NCBI GenBank assembly: GCA_052035915.1
Contig: JBPOHE010000003.1
Location: 1-51,598, forward strand
Direction of reading: 5' to 3'
Length of the DNA: 51,598 nt
Source: JBPOHE01 sp052035915
GTDB taxonomy: Bacteria > Pseudomonadota > Gammaproteobacteria > Chromatiales > Chromatiaceae
Of the stretch, positions 24,536 to 32,514 are shown in pieces; position 1 is the first letter of the stretch; the number at the start of each line of letters is the position of its first letter. The notes beneath the pieces were generated by a model. It was not told where the DNA came from and did not search any database. It saw nothing but the letters and a program-made list of their open reading frames with translations. The position numbers and the translations under genes were made by a program.

Positions 24536-26059
24536 TCAGCTCAATTGGGGAAGGCCGCTGGCGTTCACGTGGTAGACCAGACGGTTGAATACATGGTCGA
24601 CCTCATCGAAGTTGTTGTACATCGCATGGGTGGAGATCCTGAATCCAACGCGGTTGTCGGCCGGATCGGTCTGGCTGTTGCGCCAGGTGACCGAACGGAC
24701 GTAGATCTTCGGCGACTCGGCGGCGAGGGCGGCCAGGATGGCGTTGATGGCCGTGTTCATGGTGGCGTACTGACCGGAGTCATCCTTGGCCTGGAAGGGA
24801 TTGAAGGAGGTGAGGGCGGTGGCAAAGCGGCTGTCCGGGTTCTGTTGCACCCAGAGGGCATTGGCGCCCCAGCGGGTGGCGATCTTGGCCTTGAGATAGT
24901 TCCCCAGGGTGATGCCGCGCTGGTGGATGTTCCCGATCCCGATGTAGTCGAAGAAGGACAGCGAGTCCGTCATGGCGAAGAGCGCCGGGGTATTGGATTC
25001 GCCGCGCAGTTGCATATAGGTGCTCGGCGGCCAGCCGCGACTGTTATACCAACTGCTGGGATTCTGGAAGAGATTGCCGTAGAGGAAGAAGTTGCCCATG
25101 GCGAAGGGCGGCAGGTTGCTACCCGTGGTACGTACATAACAGATACCCGTCCCCGGGCCACCGCACAGCCATTTGTGTCCCGCCCCGGCGATGAAATCCG
25201 CGCCGTAAGCGTGACAGTCGATAGGCAACATGCCCCAGCCGTGGGCGGTGTCGACGATGGTATAGGCGCCATAACTTTGGGCCAGGGCGCACAACTCGGG
25301 TACCGGCATGCGCAGGCCGTTCTTGTAGAAGATCTCCGAGAAGGCAAGGTACTGTTTGTTGCCTGGCCCCAGGGGAGCGGCGAGGGCGGGTTCGAACCAG
25401 TCCAGCACATCATTGACCGTGATGCTGGCGGTGAAATTGGAGGGGATGTCGATGATGACGACATCCACGCCATGATAGTCCCGGGCCCAGGCGATGGGAC
25501 CGGCGAGGGCCGGATGCTCGAAACTGGTGGTGATGATGCGATCTCCCGCTTGCCAGGGCGTGCCGGAGAAGATCAGGTTACAGGCGTCGGTGGTGTTGTA
25601 GCTCAGGACGATCTCGCTCGGTGAGGCCCCATAGATGTTGGCGACCGCGGTTTGCCGCGCCGTGGTCGCCGAAGGGGTGATGGGGAAGAGATCGGGGAAG
25701 TCGGCGTTGAGATTGGTTTGCCAATCCCTGGGATCTTCGCTCTTGTAGAGGTTGTAGACCGCCAGATTATTCAAGGAAAACACTGGTTGCGAACCGGTGG
25801 TGCCGGTATTCATGTGGATATAATTACTGGGGAGGGCAAAGGCGCGCCGCACCTTCTGCCAATATTTTTCGCTTCCCGGAGTGGCGTTGATCGTCGGATA
25901 AGATTGCAGTCGTCCGGGCAGAGAGGAACTGGAACTCCCCGCCGAGGATGAAGAAGAAGCCAAGAGTTCAGCCGGACCGACCAAGCCGGCGACCGCGGCC
26001 GTGGCCATGCCTTTCAGAAAATCGCGTCGATTGAAGTTATGGTTGCTAGCGTTGTTCAT
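24536..26059 (-). CDS. Tat-exported PLP-dependent class V aminotransferase-fold enzyme
   Basis: A 507-residue protein with a twin-arginine signal (NRRDFLKGMATAAVAGLVG, residues 10-28), then a Ser-rich linker, then a fold-type I PLP enzyme of the NifS/isopenicillin-epimerase group. NTGTTGSQP near residue 95 starts the domain. IVDTAHGWGM carries the PLP-ring Asp and GAGHKWLCGGPGTG the Schiff-base lysine. Tat export suits a cofactor loaded in the cytoplasm. The known precedent is PvdN, the periplasmic PLP enzyme of pyoverdine maturation. The start at 26059 follows AGAGGA; a frame to 26116 would bury the Tat motif. Substrate unknown, and no siderophore genes are nearby. Confidence 0.85.
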   Translation of the reverse strand: MNNASNHNFNRRDFLKGMATAAVAGLVGPAELLASSSSSAGSSSSSLPGRLQSYPTINATPGSEKYWQKVRRAFALPSNYIHMNTGTTGSQPVFSLNNLAVYNLYKSEDPRDWQTNLNADFPDLFPITPSATTARQTAVANIYGASPSEIVLSYNTTDACNLIFSGTPWQAGDRIITTSFEHPALAGPIAWARDYHGVDVVIIDIPSNFTASITVNDVLDWFEPALAAPLGPGNKQYLAFSEIFYKNGLRMPVPELCALAQSYGAYTIVDTAHGWGMLPIDCHAYGADFIAGAGHKWLCGGPGTGICYVRTTGSNLPPFAMGNFFLYGNLFQNPSSWYNSRGWPPSTYMQLRGESNTPALFAMTDSLSFFDYIGIGNIHQRGITLGNYLKAKIATRWGANALWVQQNPDSRFATALTSFNPFQAKDDSGQYATMNTAINAILAALAAESPKIYVRSVTWRNSQTDPADNRVGFRISTHAMYNNFDEVDHVFNRLVYHVNASGLPQLS

Positions 26060-26207
26060 CAATAAAATCCTCTTTATTAGTTTTTCCAATTGAAGCATTG
26101 AGTAAGTTAGCAACAATCCATAAAAGGTTCTTTGATCCAGGCCAAGAATTCATACCGGGTCCAGGGGATGTAATATTCAGCTCCAGGGACGCCACCAAGA
26201 GGGAGCG

Positions 26208-26993
26208 ATGAAGCCGCTGAAGTTGTATTGGTCGAGCAGTCTGAAACAGGGACGGAAGAATTTCGGCGACTGGCTGTCACCCTGTCTGGTGCGGGAACTC
26301 TCCGGACGGGAGGTCGTCCATACCCCGCCCAACGGTTGCGACCTGGTGGCGATCGGCAGCCTCCTGCAGCGGGTCAAACATCACTGGTGGAACCGGCGGC
26401 TGCACATCTGGGGCACGGGCTTTATCGCCGCTGGGCCCCAAGTGACGGCTTATCATGAGTATCACGCCCTGCGCGGCCAATCCTCCGCGGCCATGATTCG
26501 CGGTTTGCCCAGGCCGGTTCTGGGCGATCCTGGATTGCTGGCGGCCTGTCTGTTGCCGGACCATGCCAGCCTTCCCAAACGCCACGCCCTCGGCCTGGTG
26601 CCTCATTACAAGGACCAGCGGCATCCGGCGGTGCAGAGGTTACAGGAACTCATCCCTCAGGCGCGGCTGATCGACGTCCTCGCCGAGCCGTTGGAGGTGT
26701 TGCGGGCGATCGCCGGCTGCGAGTTCATCCTCTCCTCCAGCCTGCACGGACTGATCGTCGCCGATGCCTTTGGTCTCCCGAATGCCTGGTTCGAATTCTC
26801 CTCCGCCGTGCGCGGCGCCCGCTTCAAGTTCCGCGACTATTACAGCGCCTTCGGCATCATGGAGCCGCAACCCCTGACCCTGGAACACTTCAACCCTGCC
26901 GATATCGAGCGGCTGGCGGCGAGCTATCGGCGGGAGGCGCTGGCAGAACTGCAACGGGGCTTGTTGTCGAGTTTTCCCTTCCCGGCCTCATAG
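26208..26993 (+). CDS. Polysaccharide pyruvyl transferase family protein
   Basis: A 261-residue member of the PS_pyruv_trans family, which transfers pyruvate from phosphoenolpyruvate onto sugars of exopolysaccharides. Typical elements: LYWSSSLKQGRKNFGDWLSP, where the N-terminal NFGDxL motif is conserved, VAIGSLLQR, HIWGTGFIA, LGDPGLLA, LGLVPHYKD and FILSSSLHGLIVADAFGLP. The last is the family's conserved SSLHG nucleotide/PEP-site motif. GGGAG lies before the ATG. It appears monocistronic and is divergent from the Tat-exported PLP gene. The sugar acceptor is unknown. Confidence 0.88.
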   Translation: MKPLKLYWSSSLKQGRKNFGDWLSPCLVRELSGREVVHTPPNGCDLVAIGSLLQRVKHHWWNRRLHIWGTGFIAAGPQVTAYHEYHALRGQSSAAMIRGLPRPVLGDPGLLAACLLPDHASLPKRHALGLVPHYKDQRHPAVQRLQELIPQARLIDVLAEPLEVLRAIAGCEFILSSSLHGLIVADAFGLPNAWFEFSSAVRGARFKFRDYYSAFGIMEPQPLTLEHFNPADIERLAASYRREALAELQRGLLSSFPFPAS

Positions 26994-27083
26994 CGCGATT
27001 GCCCCAACCCCTCACTTGCGGGCGGGCAAGGGAGCGAAGGGTTACGCTCATGGAGCCCAGATCGGCTCCCGGCTCTGGGCTGG

Positions 27084-27259
27084 CCCGCATTTCTCACCAG
27101 CCACCTACTGCGGACGCCGAAAGGCTCGCTGTGGCGGGACGTACTCGGAATCCTCGGCTCGACGTAGTGTCAGCTACGCCTTCGCCGCCGATGCCTGCGT
27201 GCGCCCCACCACAACGGCCTCTCGACGCCCTCGCTACGGCAGCCGGTGAAAAATGCGGG
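27084..27259. repeat. Long copy of the CCCGCATT-ended repeat
   Basis: A 176-bp segment ending in near-complementary termini CCCGCATTTCTCACC and GGTGAAAAATGCGGG. Its first 45 or so bases and its last 17 match the 71-bp element at 13464-13534. It lies in the gene-free stretch 26994-27435. The remainder of that stretch (27260-27435) shows no gene. The segment lacks any convincing reading frame, so it is best seen as a non-autonomous repeat. Confidence 0.65.
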
Positions 27260-27435
27260 CTGGCGGCATCGAGCCAGCGGCGAAGCTTCGACTGGGCCTC
27301 TGTTTTGATTCTCTGGATCTCTCCGCTCTCTGGGAAGACGGCTGTTGAGCCGGGTAGGGGGCTACTGAACAGCGCTACCGAACCGCTATTGATGCATCGC
27401 ATCATGATTGCTGCCCGACTCTGCCATAATGGAAT

Positions 27436-27627
27436 TTATTTCCCTGTCTTGCCGTCATAGGTGAAGTAAGGTTCGCCAACAGCCTGAGATCCCAACCCCG
27501 CATTCATTACCTTTCTATATGTCCAGTGCCCCAGCAAGAGAGTCAGCATGATCCCCAAGCAGGACCAGAATCCCACCGCGAACAAGGGCGAAGGCGTAGC
27601 GACGATGTCGGTAGCGAACATCATCAA
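27436..27627 (-). CDS. Possible small membrane protein
   Basis: An open frame of 63 residues with three consecutive ATG codons at its start (27627, 27624, 27621). It reads ATPSPLFAVGFWSCLGIMLTLLLGHWTYRKV and ends GEPYFTYDGKTGK: one clear membrane helix with a polar tail. Codon use is like that of real genes here. Its 5' end overlaps the start of the plus-strand DUF294 gene by about 20 bases, which is unusual for divergent genes. No family recognised. It may be spurious. Confidence 0.35.
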   Translation of the reverse strand: MMMFATDIVATPSPLFAVGFWSCLGIMLTLLLGHWTYRKVMNAGLGSQAVGEPYFTYDGKTGK

Positions 27628-29491
27628 GGATCTCAGCCGTCATACACCTTACAACCGCATGGATAAGGATGACCTGAAACGACTGGCGAACCACCTCAGA
27701 TATTCCAGATATGCCCCCGGCGACTTGGTACTGGTGCCCGGCCCGGAGGAGCCGAAGGAATTCTTCATCATCGCCGAAGGCTGCATCCTGGGCGAGCCGG
27801 AACAAGCCCGGGTCGGGGATGAAAGCCTGCGGCAGGAACTCTGCGTGGGGGAATGTTTTCCTCTGGCGGCCTTGCTGACGAATCGACCGGTCACCAGTGC
27901 CTTCCGCGCCCGTGAGGCGACCGCCTGTTACCGCCTGGAGCGGGCGAACTTCGAGCGCCTGCTGGAACGCTCGCTGGTGTTCCAGGACTATTGCCGCCGT
28001 CGCACCCTGACCCTGTTGGAACATAGCCGACGGGCCTTGCGCGACCTTACCGAACCCGAGGCCGCCGGTCAGTCGCTGCAAGCGCCCCTGGGGAGCCTGT
28101 TGCAGCGCCAGCCGGTGACCTGCCCCCTGGGGACAACCTTGGGTAAGGCGATAGACACCATGCATGCCCAGGATGTGGGCTCCATCGTCATCCTGGACAA
28201 GCGGGGTGCCCCGGCCGGGATTTTCACCCTGCGCGATCTTCGCAATCGACTCGTGTATTCGGGATGCAATCTCACCGAAAGCATCGACGAGGTGATGCAA
28301 CCCGATCCTATTACCCTGTTGGATTCGGCCCCCGCCTTCGAGGCCATGCTCACCATGGTGGCCCGCGGCATCCATCACATCGTGGTCACCCGGGATGACC
28401 AGGTGGTCGGTGTGGTCTCCGAGAAGACCCTGTTTGCCCTACAGCGACTGGGCGCCACCCGGGTGGCCGAGACCATCCGCCTCGCCCCCAGTCTGGAGCG
28501 TCTGATCCAGAGCGCCGCCGACATTCGCCTGCTCGCCCGTAACCTGATCGCCCAAGGTGTCAACGCCCAGCACATCACCGAGATCATTACCTCCTTGAAT
28601 GACAGCCTCACCCGCCGGGTCATCCAACTGGAGCTTGAACGCACCCGTCCAGGAGAGATCGAATTCTGCTGGATGGCCCTGGGTTCCCAGGGGCGTTGCG
28701 AGCAAACCCTGGTGACCGACCAGGACAACGGCCTGATCTTCCGCGTCCCCCATGGTGAAACAGAAAAATCGGTACGCAAAAAGCTCCTTCCCTTCGCCGA
28801 AGGGGTGAATGCCGCTCTCGACGCCTGCGGGTTCAGCCTCTGCAAAGGCGGGGTCATGGCGAGCAACCCCAAATGGTGTCTCAGTCTGGAGGAGTGGCAG
28901 GGAACCTTCGGCAATTGGATCCACCGCGGCGACCGCCCGGCCCTCTTGCATGCCACAATCTTTTTCGATTTTCGGCCCCTCTATGGTATCGAGTCTCTGT
29001 GCACCGAGCTGCGCCACTGGCTCAACACCACCATCAAGGAAAACTGGCAATTCCTGCGCAAAATGGCGGAAAACGCCATCGGTAACGCGCCGCCGCTCGG
29101 GCTGGTACGGGATTTCGTCGTCGAATCCAAGGGCGAGCATCAGCACACCCTGGATCTGAAACTCAACGGCATCACCCCCTTCGTCGACGCCGCACGAATC
29201 TTTTCTCTCCGTGCCGGGGTGTCGGAAACCAACACCCTCGCCCGGCTCCGAGCCGCGGGACGGGCCTGGAATATGGAAGCGACGGAGATTGAGGCCTGGG
29301 TGTCGGCGCTGTTGTTCATCCAGCAGATCCGGCTACGTCATCAAAGTGAAAACAAAGATCCCCTTGGGAGCGGTTCGGATAATCGTATGAACCCCGACTG
29401 GCTCAATGATCTCGACCGACGCATCCTCAAGGAGGCCTTTCGCCAAGCACGTAAGTTACAGTCCTTATTGGAAAACTTTTTTAGTTTCTAA
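27605..29491 (+). CDS. cNMP-binding/CBS/DUF294 nucleotidyltransferase-like protein, paralogue 1
   Basis: A 628-residue signalling protein. Residues 15-130 form a cyclic-nucleotide-binding-like domain. About 155-275 hold a CBS pair (PVTCPLGTTLGKAIDTM, HHIVVTRDDQVVGVVSE). The DUF294 nucleotidyltransferase-like domain follows, with GSQGRCEQTLVTDQDNGLIF carrying the GS motif and a DxD metal pair (DQD). A DUF294 C-terminal helical domain ends the protein. The fold is related to the GlnD uridylyltransferase domain; targets are unknown. The start at 27605 is chosen because IIKDLSRHTPYNRMD aligns with the start of paralogue 3 (38437). It sits just upstream of the acetate permease genes. Confidence 0.85.
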   Translation: MSVANIIKDLSRHTPYNRMDKDDLKRLANHLRYSRYAPGDLVLVPGPEEPKEFFIIAEGCILGEPEQARVGDESLRQELCVGECFPLAALLTNRPVTSAFRAREATACYRLERANFERLLERSLVFQDYCRRRTLTLLEHSRRALRDLTEPEAAGQSLQAPLGSLLQRQPVTCPLGTTLGKAIDTMHAQDVGSIVILDKRGAPAGIFTLRDLRNRLVYSGCNLTESIDEVMQPDPITLLDSAPAFEAMLTMVARGIHHIVVTRDDQVVGVVSEKTLFALQRLGATRVAETIRLAPSLERLIQSAADIRLLARNLIAQGVNAQHITEIITSLNDSLTRRVIQLELERTRPGEIEFCWMALGSQGRCEQTLVTDQDNGLIFRVPHGETEKSVRKKLLPFAEGVNAALDACGFSLCKGGVMASNPKWCLSLEEWQGTFGNWIHRGDRPALLHATIFFDFRPLYGIESLCTELRHWLNTTIKENWQFLRKMAENAIGNAPPLGLVRDFVVESKGEHQHTLDLKLNGITPFVDAARIFSLRAGVSETNTLARLRAAGRAWNMEATEIEAWVSALLFIQQIRLRHQSENKDPLGSGSDNRMNPDWLNDLDRRILKEAFRQARKLQSLLENFFSF

Positions 29492-29726
29492 GCCGGACTC
29501 GGTGAGCTGGATAACCCAGGGGGAAGGTTTCAGGCCTCTTTCGCCCAAATTACCGTCGGTATTTCGCCACCAATCCCGATCCCATCAAAGGCCGTGAGAG
29601 AGCCCGACCGCTTTTCTGGTCTGTGGTTTTAGTGTAACGTCGCTCGAGTCGCCAAATCAGGGTTTACAAGAATTACACTGGCGGCGGGCAAAACTGGCTA
29701 CTCTAAACCATTCGGAGACTAGAAAA

Positions 29727-30053
29727 ATGGCCAACGCTCGGTTGGATTGGGGAGCGATCGATCGCGACCCACGCTTCCAGTCGCTACATAGGAAGAAAAC
29801 GAGGTTCCTCTGGGGCCTGATGATTTTTTCCGTTGTCTACTACTTCCTGCTGCCCATCGGGGCCGCCTACTACCAGGACCTGTTCAAGGTCAAGCTCTGG
29901 GGTCCAGTCAATTTCGGCATCCTCTTCGCCATGTCTGAATTCGTCGTCGCCTGGGCCATCGCCGGGGTTTACGCCCAGCGGGCCAACAAGGTGTTCGACA
30001 GCATGGCCCAGGAGATCATCCAGGAGGCCAACCGCATAGGAGCCATCAAATGA
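29727..30053 (+). CDS. DUF485 (YjcH-like) membrane protein
   Basis: A 108-residue protein with two membrane segments (residues 32-52 and 63-85). FQSLHRKKTRFLWGLMIFSVVYYFLLP and NFGILFAMSEFVVAWAIAGVYAQRANKVFDSMAQEI show the DUF485 pattern, with the conserved Y-x3-AN-x2-FD end. In Enterobacteria the homologue yjcH lies next to actP in the acs operon. Here its stop overlaps the permease start by four bases (ATGA), so the two are coupled. It is probably an accessory subunit of the symporter. The gene is preceded by GGAGA at 29714-29718. Confidence 0.9.
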   Translation: MANARLDWGAIDRDPRFQSLHRKKTRFLWGLMIFSVVYYFLLPIGAAYYQDLFKVKLWGPVNFGILFAMSEFVVAWAIAGVYAQRANKVFDSMAQEIIQEANRIGAIK

Positions 30054-32086
30054 ACACACCAAGAAAATTTGGTTTGCTCACCGCCCTGGCGATGGCGGCC
30101 GTCTGCGGCGTCGCCCTCGCCGATGGCGCCGTCGCCGACAAGTTCAAATGGATGACCTTCGCCGTCTTCGGCTCCATCATCGCCGTCACCGCCTATATCA
30201 CCTACTGGGCGGCCAAACAGACCCGTACCACCACCGAGTTCTATGCCGCCGGGCGCTCGGTGACCGGGGTACAGAATGGTTGGGCCATCGCTGGCGACTA
30301 TTTGTCCGCCGCCTCCTTCCTCGGCATCGCCGGCCTCATCTCCCTCTATGGGTATGACGGCTTCATGTATTCGGTAGGCTGGCTGGTCGCCTATATCACC
30401 GTGCTGCTGGTCATCGCCGAACCATGCCGCAACATCGGCAAATACACCCTCGGCGATGTCCTGGCCTTCCGCAACAATCCCAAGGCCTCCAAGACCGTGG
30501 CGGCCATCTCCACCATCACCGTCTCCACCTTCTACCTCACGGCCCAGATGGTCGGCGGCGGCGTGCTGATCAAGACCCTGATCGGTATCGAGTACGAGAT
30601 CTCGGTCGCGGTCGTGGGCGTTTTGATGCTGTCCTATGTGGTGTTCGGCGGCATGAAGGCCACCACCTGGGTACAGATCGTCAAGGCCGTGCTGTTGGTC
30701 ACTGCCTCCATCCTGTTGGTGCTTTTCACCTGGGGCAAGTTCGGCTTCAGCCTGCCCGGCTTCCTCGATGCCGTGGTCAAGGATCCCAAGGTGCAGGCCC
30801 AGGTGGCCAAGGTGCTGGGCGATGCCGCCGCTGGCATGAGCGATCTGGAAAAGGGGCAACGTTTCCTGGAACCCGGTCTGTTCCTCAAGAGCCCGATCGA
30901 CCAGATCTCCCTGGGGATGGCCCTGGTGCTTGGCACCGCCGGCATGCCCCATATCCTGATGCGCTTCTTCACCGTGCCGACGGCCCAGGACGCCCGGGTG
31001 TCCGTGATCTGGGCCATGGCCATCATCGGCGGTTTCTACGTCCTCACCCTCTTCCTGGGCATGGGCGCGGCCATCAACGTGGGTCCGGCCGTCATCGCCG
31101 GGATGGACAAGGGCGGCAACATGGCCGGCCCCTTGCTCGCTCAGTACGTGGGTGGCGGCGCCGACTCCTATCTCGGCAATCTTTTCCTCGCCTTCGTCGC
31201 CGCGGTGGCCTTCGCCACCATCGTCGCTGTGGTGGCCGGTCTGGTGTTGGCTGCGGCCTCCGCCATGGCCCATGACATCTATGTCGGTGTCTTCCGTGGT
31301 GAGCATGCCACCCCCAAGGAGCAGGTGGTTGCCGCCCGCGTGGCCTCGGTCATCGTCGGCGCCCTCGCCATTTATGTGGGTATCGCCGCCAAGGGTCAGA
31401 ATGTGGCCCACCTGGTGGCGCTGGCCTTCGCGGTCGCCGCCTCCTCCAATCTGCCGGCGGTCTTCCTCACCCTCTATTGGAAAAAGGCCAATACCTATGG
31501 CATCTTCGCCGGCATGATCATCGGCGCCTTCTCGGCCATCGCCCTGGTGATGGTCTCGCCGAACATGACCTATCCGCTGGACGTGGCCAAGGCGCAGAAG
31601 AAGCTCCTGGACGGCGAAGCGGCGGTTGAGGCCAAACCCGCCGCCCCGGCCAAACCCGGTGAAGGCTTTCTCTGTGAAATCTTCACCTACTGTAAGGCCG
31701 CCACCCCGGCTGCCCCGGCCAGCGTCGCCAAACCGGCCAAACCCGGACTCCGGGAGAACCTGACGAAGGCGGAAGCCGAACTCGCGGCCGCGGCCGATGA
31801 CGCCGCCAAGGCCAAGGCGCAGAAAAGCGTCGATGACCTCAAGGCCAAGGTCAAGACCGCCGAAGACACCATGAAAAAGGCGGAGGCGGAAAAGACCAGC
31901 ATGGTGGGATTGGAAAAGCCTTGGCTCAGGTTGAAGAACCCGGGCATCATCTCCATCCCGCTGGGCTTCCTGACAGTGATCCTCCTCTCCCTCTTCACCC
32001 GTGATAAGCGGGCGGAAGAGATGTGGGACGAGCTCTACGTGCGCCAGAATACCGGCATCCACGCCGAGGCGGCCTCCGCCCACTAA
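30050..32086 (+). CDS. actP: ActP-like cation/acetate symporter
   Basis: A 678-residue sodium:solute symporter-family permease, larger than E. coli ActP (about 550). A signal-like N-terminus precedes about 13 membrane helices. FYAAGRSVTGVQNGWAIAGDYLSAASFLG is the family signature around residues 65-95; GTAGMPHILMRFFTVP and AKGQNVAHLVALAFAVAASSNLPAVFL are also characteristic. Between the penultimate and last helices (about residues 515-625) is an Ala/Pro/Lys-rich insertion with a predicted coiled coil (LTKAEAELAAAADDAAKAKA). The C-terminus AEEMWDELYVRQNTGI is conserved in proteobacterial relatives. Likely substrate is acetate or another short carboxylate, based on the DUF485 partner. Confidence 0.9.
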   Translation: MNTPRKFGLLTALAMAAVCGVALADGAVADKFKWMTFAVFGSIIAVTAYITYWAAKQTRTTTEFYAAGRSVTGVQNGWAIAGDYLSAASFLGIAGLISLYGYDGFMYSVGWLVAYITVLLVIAEPCRNIGKYTLGDVLAFRNNPKASKTVAAISTITVSTFYLTAQMVGGGVLIKTLIGIEYEISVAVVGVLMLSYVVFGGMKATTWVQIVKAVLLVTASILLVLFTWGKFGFSLPGFLDAVVKDPKVQAQVAKVLGDAAAGMSDLEKGQRFLEPGLFLKSPIDQISLGMALVLGTAGMPHILMRFFTVPTAQDARVSVIWAMAIIGGFYVLTLFLGMGAAINVGPAVIAGMDKGGNMAGPLLAQYVGGGADSYLGNLFLAFVAAVAFATIVAVVAGLVLAAASAMAHDIYVGVFRGEHATPKEQVVAARVASVIVGALAIYVGIAAKGQNVAHLVALAFAVAASSNLPAVFLTLYWKKANTYGIFAGMIIGAFSAIALVMVSPNMTYPLDVAKAQKKLLDGEAAVEAKPAAPAKPGEGFLCEIFTYCKAATPAAPASVAKPAKPGLRENLTKAEAELAAAADDAAKAKAQKSVDDLKAKVKTAEDTMKKAEAEKTSMVGLEKPWLRLKNPGIISIPLGFLTVILLSLFTRDKRAEEMWDELYVRQNTGIHAEAASAH

Positions 32087-32113
32087 ACTCATAGACTTCA
32101 TTTGGGTTTACCA

Positions 32114-32143
32114 AGCCCCCGGCTCCAACGGGGGCTTTTTTTT
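32114..32143 (+). terminator. Rho-independent terminator after actP
   Basis: Arms AGCCCCCG (32114-32121) and CGGGGGCT (32129-32136) pair perfectly over 8 bp with loop GCTCCAA, followed by a T-run to 32143. It closes the DUF485-actP unit, so the kinase genes downstream have their own promoter. Confidence 0.9.
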
Positions 32144-32276
32144 GCCCACACCGGGTCTCGAAGAACCAAGCGCCGGGCAAGAGCCTCTGTCGTGTGGTGG
32201 GCCGAGGATCTCCCGCCGCCGATACGGCTGGCTATACTGGAGAGAAATTCTTTTCAGTGACCGAAGGGGGAAGCCG

Positions 32277-32474
32277 ATGCGGCGATCCACGCTGAGTGCG
32301 CAACGATTGGTGGCTGTGTTTCTGGCCGGGGTGGTGCTCCTCAATTACCCCCTGCTTTCGCTCTTCGACCAGCCGACCTCCTGGCTTGCCATCCCTGGTC
32401 TCTATGTCTATCTCTTTGTCGTCTGGACCGGATTGATCGCCGTCATGGCTTGGATCTCGGGTCGGGACGACTGA
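32277..32474 (+). CDS. Small membrane protein upstream of the symporter-type kinase
   Basis: A 65-residue protein with two hydrophobic segments: LVAVFLAGVVLLNYPLLSLF and PGLYVYLFVVWTGLIAVMAWI, separated by a short loop. It ends in a charged SGRDD tail. The ATG at 32277 follows AAGGGGGAAG. It stands 40 bases before the kinase gene. Tiny proteins of this type commonly precede CbrA/CrbS-like kinase genes, so it may be a partner or assembly factor of the kinase. No established function known to me. Confidence 0.75.
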   Translation: MRRSTLSAQRLVAVFLAGVVLLNYPLLSLFDQPTSWLAIPGLYVYLFVVWTGLIAVMAWISGRDD

Positions 32475-32514
32475 TGAGTCCTTTCCGGCCCAATCTGAGT
32501 CGCGGAGGAAGGCC

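Noticed and set aside
27548..27604. Earlier start for DUF294 paralogue 1
   Set aside because: The extra residues (IPKQDQNPTANKGEG) have no counterpart in paralogue 3, while the sequence from 27605 aligns with its start.
29969..32101. Very long minus-strand frame (710 codons) opposite actP
   Set aside because: It is the mirror frame of a clear permease gene, with Gly/His/Asp-rich sequence typical of antisense shadows in high-GC DNA.
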